A stretch of DNA of 64,000 bases, taken from positions 62,001 to 126,000 of the forward strand of contig JAKSYS010000086.1 in NCBI GenBank assembly GCA_022925895.1, written 5' to 3'. Source of the stretch: Fragilaria crotonensis (taxonomy: Eukaryota > Bacillariophyta > Fragilariophyceae > Fragilariales > Fragilariaceae). Every line of letters begins with the position of its first letter. Position 1 is the first letter of the stretch. The notes under the pieces were generated by a model that made no database searches, was not told the origin of the DNA, and saw only the letters and a list, made by a program, of their open reading frames with translations. The translations under genes were made by a program, and so were the position numbers. Below, piece by piece: positions 1 through 11,339 of the stretch.

Positions 1-2
1 AC

Positions 3-920
3 AATAATAATGATGATCATGGCTACGCCAGTATCAACCATGCCAACACGCTGTCTCCGGGGAGTGGCATTCCTCCATTCATTCACTTTATTTGGCTTGG
101 TGACAAACGACTTCCTCTTCAAGTTGGAAATGATGATGGTGGTGGTGAGAATGTGTGTATACATTCATGGCGACAGTACCATCCTCAATGGATGATACAG
201 GTATGGACAGATGAAGATCTGTTGCAGGATCATCACATGACAAAGAAATGGCACAATGCAGAGGCTCTTCACTATGCCATTCGCAATAAGAATTATGGCA
301 TGGCATCCGATATTTTGAGATTGGAGCTTCTGTATGAACACGGTGGACTATACGTCGACATTGATTATCTCTGCGTTGCATCCGTTGCCGATTTGCATCG
401 CCAATTTGACTTCTATTGTGGTGCCAGTAATACTGGTGCCATCGAACTTAATAATGGTCTCATGGCAAGTCAACCACGACATTTTGTGATACAGAAAATG
501 ATGGAACGGATACGTGATTCATCCATGCCAATCTTTCGACAACAGAGTCGACAACAAGAGGCCATGCGTCACATTGCTTCATTTTTGGACAACAATGATA
601 CCATGTCACGCGCTGTTTTGGAACAAGGCATGATGACGCTAACGCCAGAACAGGTGATTCGTCACACGGGACCAGGTCTCCTCACTTCCACCATGGCCGA
701 GATCTTGATGACAACACCACCAGCATCCTCGTCGTCGAGTGCTGATTTGAGCCGCGTGGCAATCCTGCCGTATCAAGTGTTTCATCCCTTGCCAAACCAC
801 CGTCGTCGCTTAGGTTTAGAGATACTGGATGAAGAGTTACTGGAGGGTCACATTGTCCCCGGTGAGACCAAGGCAGTGCATCTTTGGCAATGTTCGTGGC
901 AAGAATGCTCTCAGCGGTGA
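3..920 (+). CDS. GT32-like glycosyltransferase with DXD motif, 5' part outside the window
   Basis: The reading frame is already open at base 3, so the N-terminus lies upstream; about 305 residues are visible. The segment IPPFIHFIWLGD is the usual entry motif of the OCH1/GT32 sugar-transferase fold (Gly_transf_sug). About 80 residues later comes LRLELLYEHGGLYVDIDYLC, whose D-I-D is the metal- and nucleotide-sugar-binding DXD motif of the family. Such enzymes are Golgi type II membrane proteins that move mannose or another hexose onto glycans or lipids. The donor and acceptor cannot be told from the sequence. The C-terminal half is less conserved. The gene converges on the DnaJ gene with only 86 bases between stop codons. 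The family call is good; the exact substrate is unknown. Confidence 0.8.
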   Translation, partial: NNNDDHGYASINHANTLSPGSGIPPFIHFIWLGDKRLPLQVGNDDGGGENVCIHSWRQYHPQWMIQVWTDEDLLQDHHMTKKWHNAEALHYAIRNKNYGMASDILRLELLYEHGGLYVDIDYLCVASVADLHRQFDFYCGASNTGAIELNNGLMASQPRHFVIQKMMERIRDSSMPIFRQQSRQQEAMRHIASFLDNNDTMSRAVLEQGMMTLTPEQVIRHTGPGLLTSTMAEILMTTPPASSSSSADLSRVAILPYQVFHPLPNHRRRLGLEILDEELLEGHIVPGETKAVHLWQCSWQECSQR

Positions 921-1006
921 GTCGACCGTACGTATACCAAATAGACAACTCAAAACCAAAAACATGAACAACCTAATTTTCCACAACCTACGAGCTATCA
1001 TAGACT

Positions 1007-2471
1007 CTACGATTGCTGACATTGAACACCTCCTTGTTGGCCATCTTCGTCATCCTCGTCGTACTCATTCTCACGACTGGCGGCCCCTCCCTTTCCAAAG
1101 TGTCTTAAATCCGCCTCCTCCATCAGGCACTCCTCCACTTCTTCAGGATCATAATCTTCCGGCATGTCAGCGCCAGGCAGGATCTGTCGCAAGGTTTCAA
1201 TTACCTTCGGATCGAGCTCATCAGGGAAGGTAATCTGAAAGGCAACGTAAAGGTTACCTCGCACAAAAGGATTACCATGCGATGGCATACCCTCGTTCGG
1301 TACCTGTTTGATAAAGGGCAAAACTCGGCCAGATCCGACTTCGACAACTTCAGAGTGGATGATCTCACCAGGACGAGTCTTGATAACAATATACCGCCCA
1401 TCCAAATGCTTAATTTTCCACTGTATACATGTATGTTGTGGCGCGCAAGAGTTAGCATTCATGTTTTCAGGTAATCAACATCCCGACCACCGCAAAAGCG
1501 AACTTACAGCGAATCCACAGAGGGCTTGATTGAGGGTAAGATCCTTCGTGACTAGCAAGTCAGCCCCCTTCCTCTTGAACAGGTCGTGGTCCTTCTCTTG
1601 GACAATAAAATTAATGTCACCAGGTTCCATGTCGGGAATTTCATCGCCCATACCGGCAAAAGTTACCTTCTGATTGTGGCTCATTCCCTTGTCGATGTGA
1701 ACTTCCAAAACCTTGCGCTCCGTTTTCCGTTCCGCATTGTTACCCTGTCCACCGCAGGAATCACATTGACGTTGCACTTGAGTAATCATTCCAGGTCCAA
1801 TCTGCCGAATCTCCATGACAGCACCTTGACCATGGCATTTGTCACACCTCTTGACGTCTCCAACAATGACCTTGCGGTTGACGGCCAACTTGACCGTCTT
1901 TCCGTTGTAGAGATCTTCGAGGGATACTTTGAGCGGGTGGTTGATGCTGGGGCCCTTGCGAGGTCCGGTGCGGCGACGTCCACCGCCTCCGAAAAACATG
2001 GAAAACAAGTCTTCTCCAGTGTGTCCGTGGCCGTCATCGCCAATTCCCTGTTTTTCAGAATCGAGTTGAGAAACGAATGTTGTTAGACTAAAGTGAATAC
2101 TACAATTACCATAGAAGAGCAAAGTCATGCACATTGCAAAGAACTCTTGGGAGAACGAAATCCATCGAAACAGCCACACTCACCTCCAAACCATACTTAT
2201 CATACTTGGCTCGCTGTTCCGCATCACTCAAAATTTCGTAAGCAGCATTGATTTCCTTAAACTTGTGTTCATCTCCTCCTTTATCAGGATGGTGCAGTCT
2301 AGAGAGCTTACGGTAGGCTTTCTTAATCTCGGATTCGGTGCATCCCTTCTCAACGCCCAACGTTTCATACAATTTCGTTGTATCGACATTGGCACTACTA
2401 GGTTGTCTCATGCCACGGCCACCGCCACCACCACCGTGAGCAAAGTGTTCAAATGGGATACCTCCAAACAT
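1007..2471 (-). CDS. Type I Hsp40/DnaJ co-chaperone (DNAJA/Ydj1 type), three exons
   Basis: Exons 2471-2184, 2047-1508 and 1420-1007 join in phase 0 at GT-AG borders and give about 413 residues. The N-terminal J domain carries the HPD motif (RLHHPDKGG) that stimulates Hsp70 ATPase. A G/F-rich linker, a zinc region and the two beta-sandwich substrate domains follow. The C-terminus GGVQCQQS ends in a CaaX box like the farnesylated VQCQTS end of human DNAJA1, so the protein is probably a cytosolic or ER-surface co-chaperone. The zinc region has two CxxCxGxG motifs (CDKCHGQG and CDSCGGQG) rather than four. By their position around RQIGPGM these match motifs 2 and 3, the pair forming zinc site II; motifs 1 and 4 are absent within one uninterrupted exon. 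The introns are 136 and 87 nt. Confidence 0.93.
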
Positions 2472-4746
2472 GCTACCGTACTATGATTGTTGTAATTGCG
2501 AATGTATGTATAAAATGGAGTGATGATATCAAGTCGAATGGCGCAAACTAAAGTGTTGGAACGTACGCGACAATTCGGTTTTTATGAAAAAAATTGTACG
2601 CGCTAACTCTCACTCGTACACACACGAGCGAGAGAGAGAGAGGATGATGCACACACTGCACAGCACTTGTTGGGGTTGCGCACGGGTTTTCGCACGCAGC
2701 CAACGAAACTCTTGGAGACAAGAGGAAAAACCCAAGAAAAAAGTCATTGGATGCGGTGTGACTCACAACTGTCGTCCAAAGATTCCCACCTGTCCTTCGA
2801 AAAGGAATGTAGGGTGGGAATCTTACTGCAAAATCGTCATTGGTAGAAATTTTGGTATTTTCTGACGTAGGCCTCAACGTGGCCAAAAACCCGACATGCG
2901 ATCACCACGATTTTCGAAGATCTCCGATCGTCTGGGACACACGGAATTCCTTTTTTAACCCGACCAAATAAGCACGTTTCAGTTTGTGGGTTATTGGAAT
3001 TCCGATAAATAACCCTTTTAACGTCTTCTCGGCGCACGTCGCACGTCTCGTAAAGATACCCCGGATTTCCAAAAATGTTGATTGAGGCAAGAGTGTGCTC
3101 CTTCGGTCAAACTACCCGGATGGGGTAGGAATTACTCCGAGGTTTGGCGTTCCACATCCTTGAGAAGACATGGTTGGATACTCGGGCCACAATGTGCATG
3201 TTGCCAGCACGGTGACAAGGGCTTGTCAGAGAACGTTGCGACTCAGAGTGAAGTATAGAGTGTAGTTCCGTACTCCAGTGCTCTCATGTAATACGTGAAG
3301 GAAAATCGATCGATGAAGGGCCGACAACTATTCAGTGTTCTCGGATCACAGAATCATGCCTCGATATTCGACAATCACTAACGAGGCGAACCAAGCGACT
3401 TTGTCAAAAAGAAGAAACTGAACGGTCGTTCCTTCGTGAACAGTCAGTCGACCTCACTATTCGCTGTTGACTCGTTCAGAGTTCTACCCTCAGTGCACTG
3501 TCGTTCGTACCTAAAAGATAGAAATAGTTGTCTATTGCAAACACAAATAGAATCAGAATCTGACGTACTACACTGATGAGGGACGCCCAGCGTCCAGTCC
3601 TGTGGTTATAAAATGTCTTGCACACACGCTGTTTTTTACTCCGATCACGTACATTACAATTTGACCGAAGAAGCTGCATTCGCACGAGACAAACCAAAAC
3701 ATGTTTGAACACGAGGTCCACGATCGAACACAGAGAGTAGAAATGGACATTGCGGACCCGATGGTAACCATTGTAAACTCAACAGATGTTGCTCCTCTTG
3801 TTTGACCTCATCGGGAATGATGAGGGGCGCATACCATTGTCCAACAGGCTTTCTCCGATGTTTGCATCGTTCATGCATCTTTCGTGTGAACGCTTGCGCC
3901 AACTCCGTCCATGAGTCCGAAGTCCGAAGAATCACTCTCTGGCGAATGTCATAATTGCAATCTATGAGGACACTTGAACATCATGGTTAAGACAAAACCT
4001 TCGTACCATTATATTCGTCAAATTCTTATAGTAAAATTAGTCCTATCCAGAGGGATGCGAGATTCAGCTCTCTCTTGAAACTTGAATACATATTCGAGAA
4101 AGACGCCGAAATGCAGTTCGCAAAACTTGCTACAGTAGTGACATACTACGGGCTTCTGCTTCGAATACAGTAACAAGAAGAGTATAAGAAACTCGAACTC
4201 TTCGCACGGCTGTAAAAGATTCCTCCAGTCGGACCATCCAAATCCTGATGATGCGAGCATCGTAAATTAGGCCAATACATACCAGGAATGAGGTGCCCTA
4301 AGCGACCACTTGCTAGATGTACTCTCAACATTGAATGACGTAATTTTTGCTTTCTTAAGTATTATTCAGAGAGTCCAATGTATATTTCGAAACTGCACGG
4401 AGTGTTAAATGAACTAGGTTCAACTTTCATTAATACCGAGGTCTCTTGTCTTTCTCTTGTAAGACGGACAAACACAAAAACGAATGCCGGAGCAAAACTC
4501 TATTTAATCGTATTCTCATTCCACCTTTAACTATTTTGCCATAGTGTTCGAGATAAGACATCGCTTAAGAGATATCTCGTATCATGCAAACTGTCATAGT
4601 GAATGAATCATACCGCATCCCGCCAATCGGAAGTCCCATGACAACTGCTCACGAACTACGACACAACAGCCGAACACATGTCAAAGCTGAAAGTGGGGGA
4701 GATCGCCCGAAAGCAGCATCTTCTATAATAAGTGGGGCCTGAAAAC
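2472..4746. other. Intergenic stretch without a recognised gene
   Basis: About 2.3 kb contain only short frames on both strands without recognisable domains or plausible splice-joined exons. A (GA)n microsatellite lies near 2628-2642, just upstream of the DnaJ start. I see no tRNA or mobile-element signature. Confidence 0.5.
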
Positions 4747-7407
4747 ATGACATCAGCCATCTCTTCTGATCCAAGGAGCTCTCTTCGAACCAAAGCAAAG
4801 CCTAATTCTGACGCCAGAATCTATTGTGAACTTGAGGGTTTTCATGCAATTGGTGACACGAAAACAATGCCGTCAGATTCAACGAGGAGAATACGCAGAA
4901 GTTCTACCGGGAAGCACCGTGAAAGGTCCTCGTCTCGATTAGACACATCTGTGCGTTCTGAATCGTCTCTGAAGGCTAAGAGCAAGACGGAAAGTAGGAG
5001 AAGAAGGTCACCCTCTGCAATCGCTACCAGCACAACTGGGTCGTATGAAATGACAACGGACAAATCAGCGACCGAAACCCTATCCAGCCCAGCTGAATCG
5101 TCCGGAAAGACGATGCGCAGGCGCGGGTCGTCCGAAAGGAGGATGAGTATATCAGCGTCAGAAATCATTGCCGACACGACTGGGTCGTCTGAAAAGACGA
5201 AGAGCAGCTCTGGGACGTCCGAACAGACAATGCGCAAGCGCGGGTCGTCCGAAAGGAGGATGAGTATATCAGCGTCAGAAATCATTACCGACACGACTGG
5301 CTCGTCTGAAAAGACGAAGAGCAGCTCTGGGACGTCCGAACAGACAATGCGCAAGCGTGGGTCGTCCGAAAAGATGAGGAGTATGTCAGTGTCAGAAATC
5401 ATTACCAACACCGCCGAGCCGTCTGAAAAGACGAAGAGCAGCTCTGGGCCATCCGAAAAGAAGATGCGCCGACGATCTTCCGATTTCATTACTAGCACAG
5501 CTGGGTCGCATGGAAAGGAGTTGGGAAGTTCAGCGTCTAGAATCATTCATAGCACGGCTGGGTCGTCTCAGAAGAAGAAGAGCAGTTCTGGGTCGTCCGA
5601 AAAGAAGTTTAGCAAAGTGTCGTCCGAGTTGATTACTAGCACTGTTGTGTTGTCTGAAGAGAAGATGAGCAAGTCAGCATCCGATGTTGTTGCCAGCAGG
5701 GCTGAGTCGTCTAGAAAGAAGATGAGCCGAGCTGCTTCCGAAAGCACTACTAACACGAATGCGTCGTCTGAAAAGAAGGCGACCAGAGCAGCGTCCGAAA
5801 TCATGACCTGCACGGATGGGGCGTTTGACACGGCGATGAAAAGGTCAACGTCCGAGGTCATGACCAGCGCCGCTGGGTCGTCGGAAAGGACGAAGAGCAG
5901 CTCTGAAGCGTCCGAAAAGAAGAAGAGTAAGTCTGCGTCCGAAAAGGTAAAGAGCAGGGCTGAATCGTCCGAGAAGAAGAGGAAGAAGAAGAGCAAGAGC
6001 ATCGATCCACTTGGTACAAGTTTGCGAAGTACCAAAACCTCTATTACTGTCGCCAAGAGCGACGGATTTGACTCGACTCACAAGGAAAGGACGGGACGCA
6101 AACCGAGCAAAGAACTTGGTGAGCAACCCCAAGAAACGGCCACGCTCACCGTCAAGCAGAAAACGGACGAAATCCCGATAATGAATGCAAACGACGTAGG
6201 AGCGTGGCTATTCGAAAATGCGTCTTGGTTCAATGACGATTTGGTTACCGAACCCTCATTGAATTATTTGGAAGCTCGGCGCCAACAGAAGCAAGTCAAC
6301 GGCGTTTCAAAAGTGAGCACGCAACAGCAAAGGAAGGCCAGGAGCAAGTCGATCCCTCAAGTTTCCATTGATTTACTCATTCCAAAACTCACTGACACCC
6401 CGATGAGTGGAATATCAATGGACGACCTTGATTGGGAGGAGGCCTACTACAAGAAATCCTGCTTGGATCTAGGCGCATGCGCACCGAGTGACGATGCCCA
6501 AGAGCAACCCCTCGTGACTGTGCGTGGTGAGGAAATGGAATCGCTGGATGCAACAAGAGGTGTTTCGAAGCCTCGTAAAATCACTGCGAAAACGGATGTA
6601 AAGATCAGGCAAGACCTTGATGCTTTGAGAGAGTTGGATCGTAAGCTCACTTCTTTGTTGAGTTTGGAGACCCGGCGCCGACTTCGTGAAGCAGACAAAC
6701 CACGTCCGACTTTGGATGAGCTCATCATCCCACAAGGCAGTGTCACTCCGATGAGTGGTCTCTCAATGGACGGTACAGAGTTGTTTGAAGGTCACGCCAA
6801 GGAATCCAAGGAATCCATCCTGAATCTAGGCTCCTCCGCAACCTCTTTCGACGCGGATAACAATTCCTTTGCTACTGACCTCGATGAGGATCATGAAGTG
6901 CATTATGCTGACGATGAAAAGAGATCGCAGAGAAAGCCTTCCATGCGACACAGCTTGTGTTTCGACGACGGCATTTCAGTGTCTGACGAAAACGAGACCT
7001 TGCAGCGAAGGCGGACCTTGAGGCGCAGCGATAGTTGCAAGGAAAGGGTGGGGAGTAAGCCCGAGACGACGACCATCACGGACGCGAAGGATTGCGAGAG
7101 TAATGAAATTCCTATTCGCGATAATGCAAGCAACAAAGTCCGATCGCGAAAGACTGCAACGGCGCGAAGAGAGGGTCGTAATCCCTCTTCGCAGTGTCTG
7201 GACGAGACGCGTCACTCCCGGCAGCTTGAAAATGACAAGCAATCGAAAAGCAGGCACAAGGAGAAGAGGAGCAAATCAGATCAATACTACTACGATTTGC
7301 ACATTCCACGACGCTTCGATCCTCCGTTGAGCGGAATTTCAATGAGCGACCTGGAATGGGTGGAAGATCTCTATTCGACTATCGACACGCATCCTGGATT
7401 GATGTGA
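4747..7407 (+). CDS. Unrecognised Ser/Lys/Arg-rich repeat protein with three 'SGISM' motifs
   Basis: A single frame of 886 residues from the first ATG (MTSAISSDPRSS; an upstream in-frame GTG is not a likely start). I do not recognise the family. Residues about 110-420 are low complexity, dominated by S, E, K and T, in a 39-residue repeat made of 13-residue units such as GSSEKTKSSSGTS. From about residue 530 the protein carries three spaced copies of a new motif: LLIPKLTDTPMSGISMDDLD, LIIPQGSVTPMSGLSMDG and LHIPRRFDPPLSGISMSDLE. Each is preceded by a basic patch (RSKS, KPRP, RSKS); the last copy ends at the C-terminus. No signal peptide or membrane segment is seen, so it is probably an intracellular, largely disordered and phosphorylatable protein. 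The gene at 9814-11249 shares the motif. Overall composition recalls silaffins, but without a secretion signal. Confidence 0.8.
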   Translation: MTSAISSDPRSSLRTKAKPNSDARIYCELEGFHAIGDTKTMPSDSTRRIRRSSTGKHRERSSSRLDTSVRSESSLKAKSKTESRRRRSPSAIATSTTGSYEMTTDKSATETLSSPAESSGKTMRRRGSSERRMSISASEIIADTTGSSEKTKSSSGTSEQTMRKRGSSERRMSISASEIITDTTGSSEKTKSSSGTSEQTMRKRGSSEKMRSMSVSEIITNTAEPSEKTKSSSGPSEKKMRRRSSDFITSTAGSHGKELGSSASRIIHSTAGSSQKKKSSSGSSEKKFSKVSSELITSTVVLSEEKMSKSASDVVASRAESSRKKMSRAASESTTNTNASSEKKATRAASEIMTCTDGAFDTAMKRSTSEVMTSAAGSSERTKSSSEASEKKKSKSASEKVKSRAESSEKKRKKKSKSIDPLGTSLRSTKTSITVAKSDGFDSTHKERTGRKPSKELGEQPQETATLTVKQKTDEIPIMNANDVGAWLFENASWFNDDLVTEPSLNYLEARRQQKQVNGVSKVSTQQQRKARSKSIPQVSIDLLIPKLTDTPMSGISMDDLDWEEAYYKKSCLDLGACAPSDDAQEQPLVTVRGEEMESLDATRGVSKPRKITAKTDVKIRQDLDALRELDRKLTSLLSLETRRRLREADKPRPTLDELIIPQGSVTPMSGLSMDGTELFEGHAKESKESILNLGSSATSFDADNNSFATDLDEDHEVHYADDEKRSQRKPSMRHSLCFDDGISVSDENETLQRRRTLRRSDSCKERVGSKPETTTITDAKDCESNEIPIRDNASNKVRSRKTATARREGRNPSSQCLDETRHSRQLENDKQSKSRHKEKRSKSDQYYYDLHIPRRFDPPLSGISMSDLEWVEDLYSTIDTHPGLM
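5107..5460 (+). repeat. Coding tandem repeat, 117-bp period
   Basis: Near-identical 117-bp units start at about 5125, 5242 and 5359, each marked by gggtcgtccgaaa. A unit encodes 39 residues made of three 13-residue modules built on S-S/A-S-E-(K/I). More diverged modules continue to about 5990. The first two units differ at only a few bases, which suggests recent expansion or gene conversion. Confidence 0.85.
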
Positions 7408-9813
7408 AGTGAGATTAATAAAGGCGCTGCAGGAGCGTGAAGGTTTTTGTGCATGGTTGTTAGAAAATTTTGGGGAGAAATGGGAGTGGTTTACCCTTTT
7501 ATGCATTAATCAAAAACTAAAAAAATTGCATTTTTGTATTAAAACATTAAAACATACTACTGTACCTTCGTACTACATTCACATTTCACTTGCCGTAATG
7601 ACATATATGCATACATATATTCTTTCACATCAACCGGTACACATCTACTGGTATACTATTTCTTATGCAGTTGCGGCATAACCGGACTCCTGACCACTCA
7701 CCATCATCGAGCTGCATGTTCCATTATCTGGAGTACGGTAGGTTAACGACACCGTCAGTAACTTAGGTCTGACCCCCTTCTGGGTTTCTGCGTTCTGTAT
7801 TGGCTAAATCTTGCATAAATTGCATCATCATTCAGTATAGTCTCATAATCTCATGATCTATTGGTGTAGGTGCAACCTCGAGATCGCACTAATGGTTGAC
7901 AGTAGAGCAAGCAGTAGGTCACTGCTCAGATACTACGCGATCGTCAGGGCCGTGGTAGTATGCAAAGATTCATGCAGTGTCTCAAGAATAATCTCGATGG
8001 GGCATTTTCTTTCGGTTCTAGGTTTCCTGGCAGCAATCTTGACGAATTTCTTCGATTTGCTGCAAGACTGCTTTTCAGGGAAAATACACCAGGTTGCTCG
8101 ATCGCATCAGGTACGCGACCCTTGCGTTCAGTTGTATTCAGCATCCGTGTTATTATGGTCTTGGATTTCATATCCAATGTCGTCGTCCCCGAATAACGAA
8201 ACCACCGCCGAATACTTCGCTTTGAAGCGATTATCACTCCGTCAGTGCCGTGAATCCTTTGGCCGTTGTAATACCTGGTTTCGTCAACACATGAACTTCG
8301 GTAGCTCACTTTATTGCGGCCACGATGGCCGATGCAAGATATCGAGGTAACTATTAAGCGAAGAAGACCTGGTGTCAAGATCATTCAAACATGCATGGGC
8401 GTGGCTCGCTCAAAGCTCACTAACTCCATAGTACTACTAGTCGATTTCGAACACGAACCCTAACGTGGGGATGATGTCATGTTTCTGACCCACTGCAGGA
8501 AAACTGAAATGAAGAATGAAACAATATATGACTCCGTGCAATACTGGACAATATTGTCGAGTATTATGTGTTTGTTCCTCGGCTTCAAGTATAGCCTTCA
8601 TATTTCTCAACCACTGCGGTCGATCTGAAATCACGCGTTCTTCTTTTGGTCAATTTCTGGACGCAGCATCTACCAGCTACCAGACAGTAACTAGTTGTAG
8701 TACTGGACTATCAGGCAATTGATGTCAGAAGGCGACATCATGATTGTGAAGCGATCCGTCGTTGCTGGGATGTCATCAAACTCAATGATCGTTGTGGGGT
8801 GCAGGCTAATCATTCAGAGAAGATACTGAATGCAGAGGACATCAGAAAGACGATACTCCGATACCACGAAGCGCTTGATGACTTATTTTTGATCCCGCAA
8901 CGAGCATGCAGCTTCTTGTCTTTGACAATAGTCGCTCCCGTAAAGCAAGTACTTGTACAATTACAGTGGTATGAACATGAAAGGCAACCCCGGTGTGCCC
9001 GTCGTTGTCGCTGTGTTCTGCGAGCCTGCCTCGAAATCAGAATAATTCGATGTCAGTTAATCGGTACTCGGAGTACAAGTCCAGTACCGGTGTAAAAAAT
9101 TCATTCCTACTGAGTTGTACTTCACACCTTCACGCTGACGCACATGACACATGACACTCCGAGTGACGAGGCTGCGGTGCATTTCCGTGTTACATGACAT
9201 CTGACACGCACCTCAGTATGATTGGACTAAGCACATGGTTAATACATGACCACATCCTTTCACAGACATATTTCATATAGTCAGCACCGCGAGGACGAGT
9301 GCCGATCCATGACTTCTCACAGAAAAAGTGATACAGTCATTCGAGCCAACGTCATTTATGTGTATGGAGCCGACTATAGTTGTTATTGTGAAGATCCCTT
9401 TCTGGAGTCCATGCCGGCGACACGCGGGACTGGCATCTCACATTCTTTGAAAACATATTAGGGAGCTTCAGAAACACGAAAGGCCTCGTCCAAATCAATT
9501 GTCACAGTACGGACTATCGATTCTGCGATACCATTCGAACCAATCGATGTCCGCCATGATACATGTAAACAATTCCAAAATTCTTTCACGAATACAGAGT
9601 GTTATGGTCAGAAACAAACGAACATTATATTTAGAACATCAGCTCTATCAGAAATCAGAACCACATCAATACCTCACGCTGATCCTTGTCCACAATATGT
9701 TTTGGTTCGACCAGATCATCAGTAACATACAAATTGAAAACCGAATTCGAACCAAAGCCTGATATCCGCACTCACCCGCTTCTTCTAGACCGCTGCACTC
9801 TACTCAGCCAACC
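7408..9813. other. Intergenic stretch without a recognised gene
   Basis: About 2.4 kb between the two SGISM-motif genes. Frames are short and none shows a domain I can name. Part of this spacer could be decayed duplicate sequence, but by eye I only found convincing homology further downstream (after 11340). Confidence 0.45.
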
Positions 9814-11249
9814 ATGGCTATGGAAAGCTATGGCAGTATGGTATCCAAGAGAAATGATTGCACATTCGACTCCATTGCATCGCCGTCACCTTCAAGAAGG
9901 AGACGGCACTCACTAGAGGAAAGGGAGAAAGCGTGCACATCATCAATTCTGCTCAAATTGATTCCAGCGCTGCAGCAGTGTCTTTTACGAGCACAAGCCA
10001 GAGAGCCTGCTCTCCTCACACCAAGACACGTGTGCGCGGACTCAGACCCCTCGCACCACTGGACGATTCCCACAAAGCCAAAGCTACGGTGATCGGAAGT
10101 ACACCTTTTGCTCACTCGGGCGAGAAAGTGAAACTCATAACCACGGAATTTGATGACAAAAGCTATGAAGCTCCATTGAAAGACCATTCAGCTTACCGAG
10201 CACCCTGCTTGCGCAAGAGTTCTGCGAACAAGGCTCGCACGCTCCGTGTGCAGCGGGAGCAAACTGTTCGTAGAAACCAAATAGACGCCGATGTGAAAGT
10301 CGACAGAAAACACAAGAAGGGAAGGAAAACCAAGTCGCGATTGTTCTATGAATTGCAAATTCCTGCCAGTTGCGACACTCCCGTAAGTGCCCTATCCATG
10401 GACGATCTGGAAGGGTGGTTCGAAAGTCTCCACGAAGAGTCCTGCTTGCGCATACGCACGGCGACCGCAAACCAGCAAGACGCCGACCCAGTTGAAATTT
10501 CTGGTGTACCTGAGGTGCTTTGCGTGCCTTCGACTATTCATTCGATTCATGACAGTTCTCCTTTGAGCGGGATATCAATGGGCAATGAGGAATGGATGGA
10601 AGAGCTCTTCGAGGACTCATACTTGCGTGTGGGAGAGACGTATTCAATGGTGCGCTCTACCCATGATGGCGACTCTGAGGTGATTGCGAAAAGGACTCCT
10701 TTCGCTCTTGGGCACCGATTGCAGTGCCCACCTTCGAAAGATGTCTCTGTTTCACCAGAGCGATCTGCGTTCGTTAGCAGCTGTGATCGAGTATGCTCCC
10801 CGAAGATTCCTCTGGCATGTGCAACGGCCGCCATTGAGAAAAGGTCCGACCGCGACAAGCTTAATCTGAAAAAACCCAGCCTAGACACAGTCGCGGCGTT
10901 TCTAGTCTCCCCCGAGTGGGAAGATCATCAAAGAATCCTAACAGACTGGAGAACCTTCGTCAATATCAGACGACCTATCCGGGCCTCAAGTAAAGAGTGC
11001 TCATCCAGTGAGGTGACGTCGGGTCAGGATCAACATGAGGCTCGAAATCCGAAAGATTTTTCCATGCGACGAAGTCAGTCAATGAGGATGTTCCCGATCT
11101 TTGAGACAGCCATGCCCGAGTGCGACGAATTGTCTTCAGATCAGCCAGCTCTAGATCCCCGTGAAGTAGAACGAAGAAAGAAGATTTTGCAGCGCGTTCA
11201 ACCGATTGGAAGCCAAGATCGAGGCCTTAAGCTTAGAAAGGGGCAATAA
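9814..11249 (+). CDS. Second SGISM-motif protein, paralogue of the 4747-7407 gene
   Basis: The main frame (about 9870-11249) lacks any ATG before its first conserved motif. The plausible start is the ATG at 9814 in the neighbouring frame (MAMESYGSMVSKRND), so a one-base shift, or less likely an unseen intron, lies near 9910-9935 by the aaaggga/gagaaag runs. The protein has two copies of the new motif: LQIPASCDTPVSALSMDDLE, and SPLSGISMGNEEWMEELF followed by DSYLRVG. The first follows a basic stretch (KKGRKTKSR). A C-terminal part with VAAFLVSPEW and a basic tail (ERRKKILQR) is not found in the paralogue. No signal peptide is seen. The function is unknown. Same strand and 2.4 kb spacing suggest an old tandem duplication. 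Confidence 0.65.
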
Positions 11250-11339
11250 TTAGAACAAAGGCATGTTTAGCTATTTGACTCCAACTCTACGTATCTTGTC
11301 TGCATTTGAGTTTGGCGCCTCGGGCCGAAGGTGACTTAC

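Noticed and set aside
4842-6056. Long minus-strand open frames opposite the Ser-rich repeat gene
   Set aside because: They are antisense shadows: the repeated Ser/Glu/Lys codons read as hydrophobic repeats on the other strand. The plus strand frame is longer and carries the conserved SGISM motifs.
4747-7407. Calling the Ser/Lys-rich protein a silaffin
   Set aside because: Composition alone is not enough: there is no signal peptide at the start chosen, and the C-terminal SGISM motifs are not a silaffin feature.
7944-8384. Minus-strand frame of 146 codons and overlapping plus-strand frame, with a fleeting 'AEYFALK' resemblance to copia RNase H
   Set aside because: The resemblance is limited to a few residues, no further domain or LTR is nearby, and composition is not protein-like.
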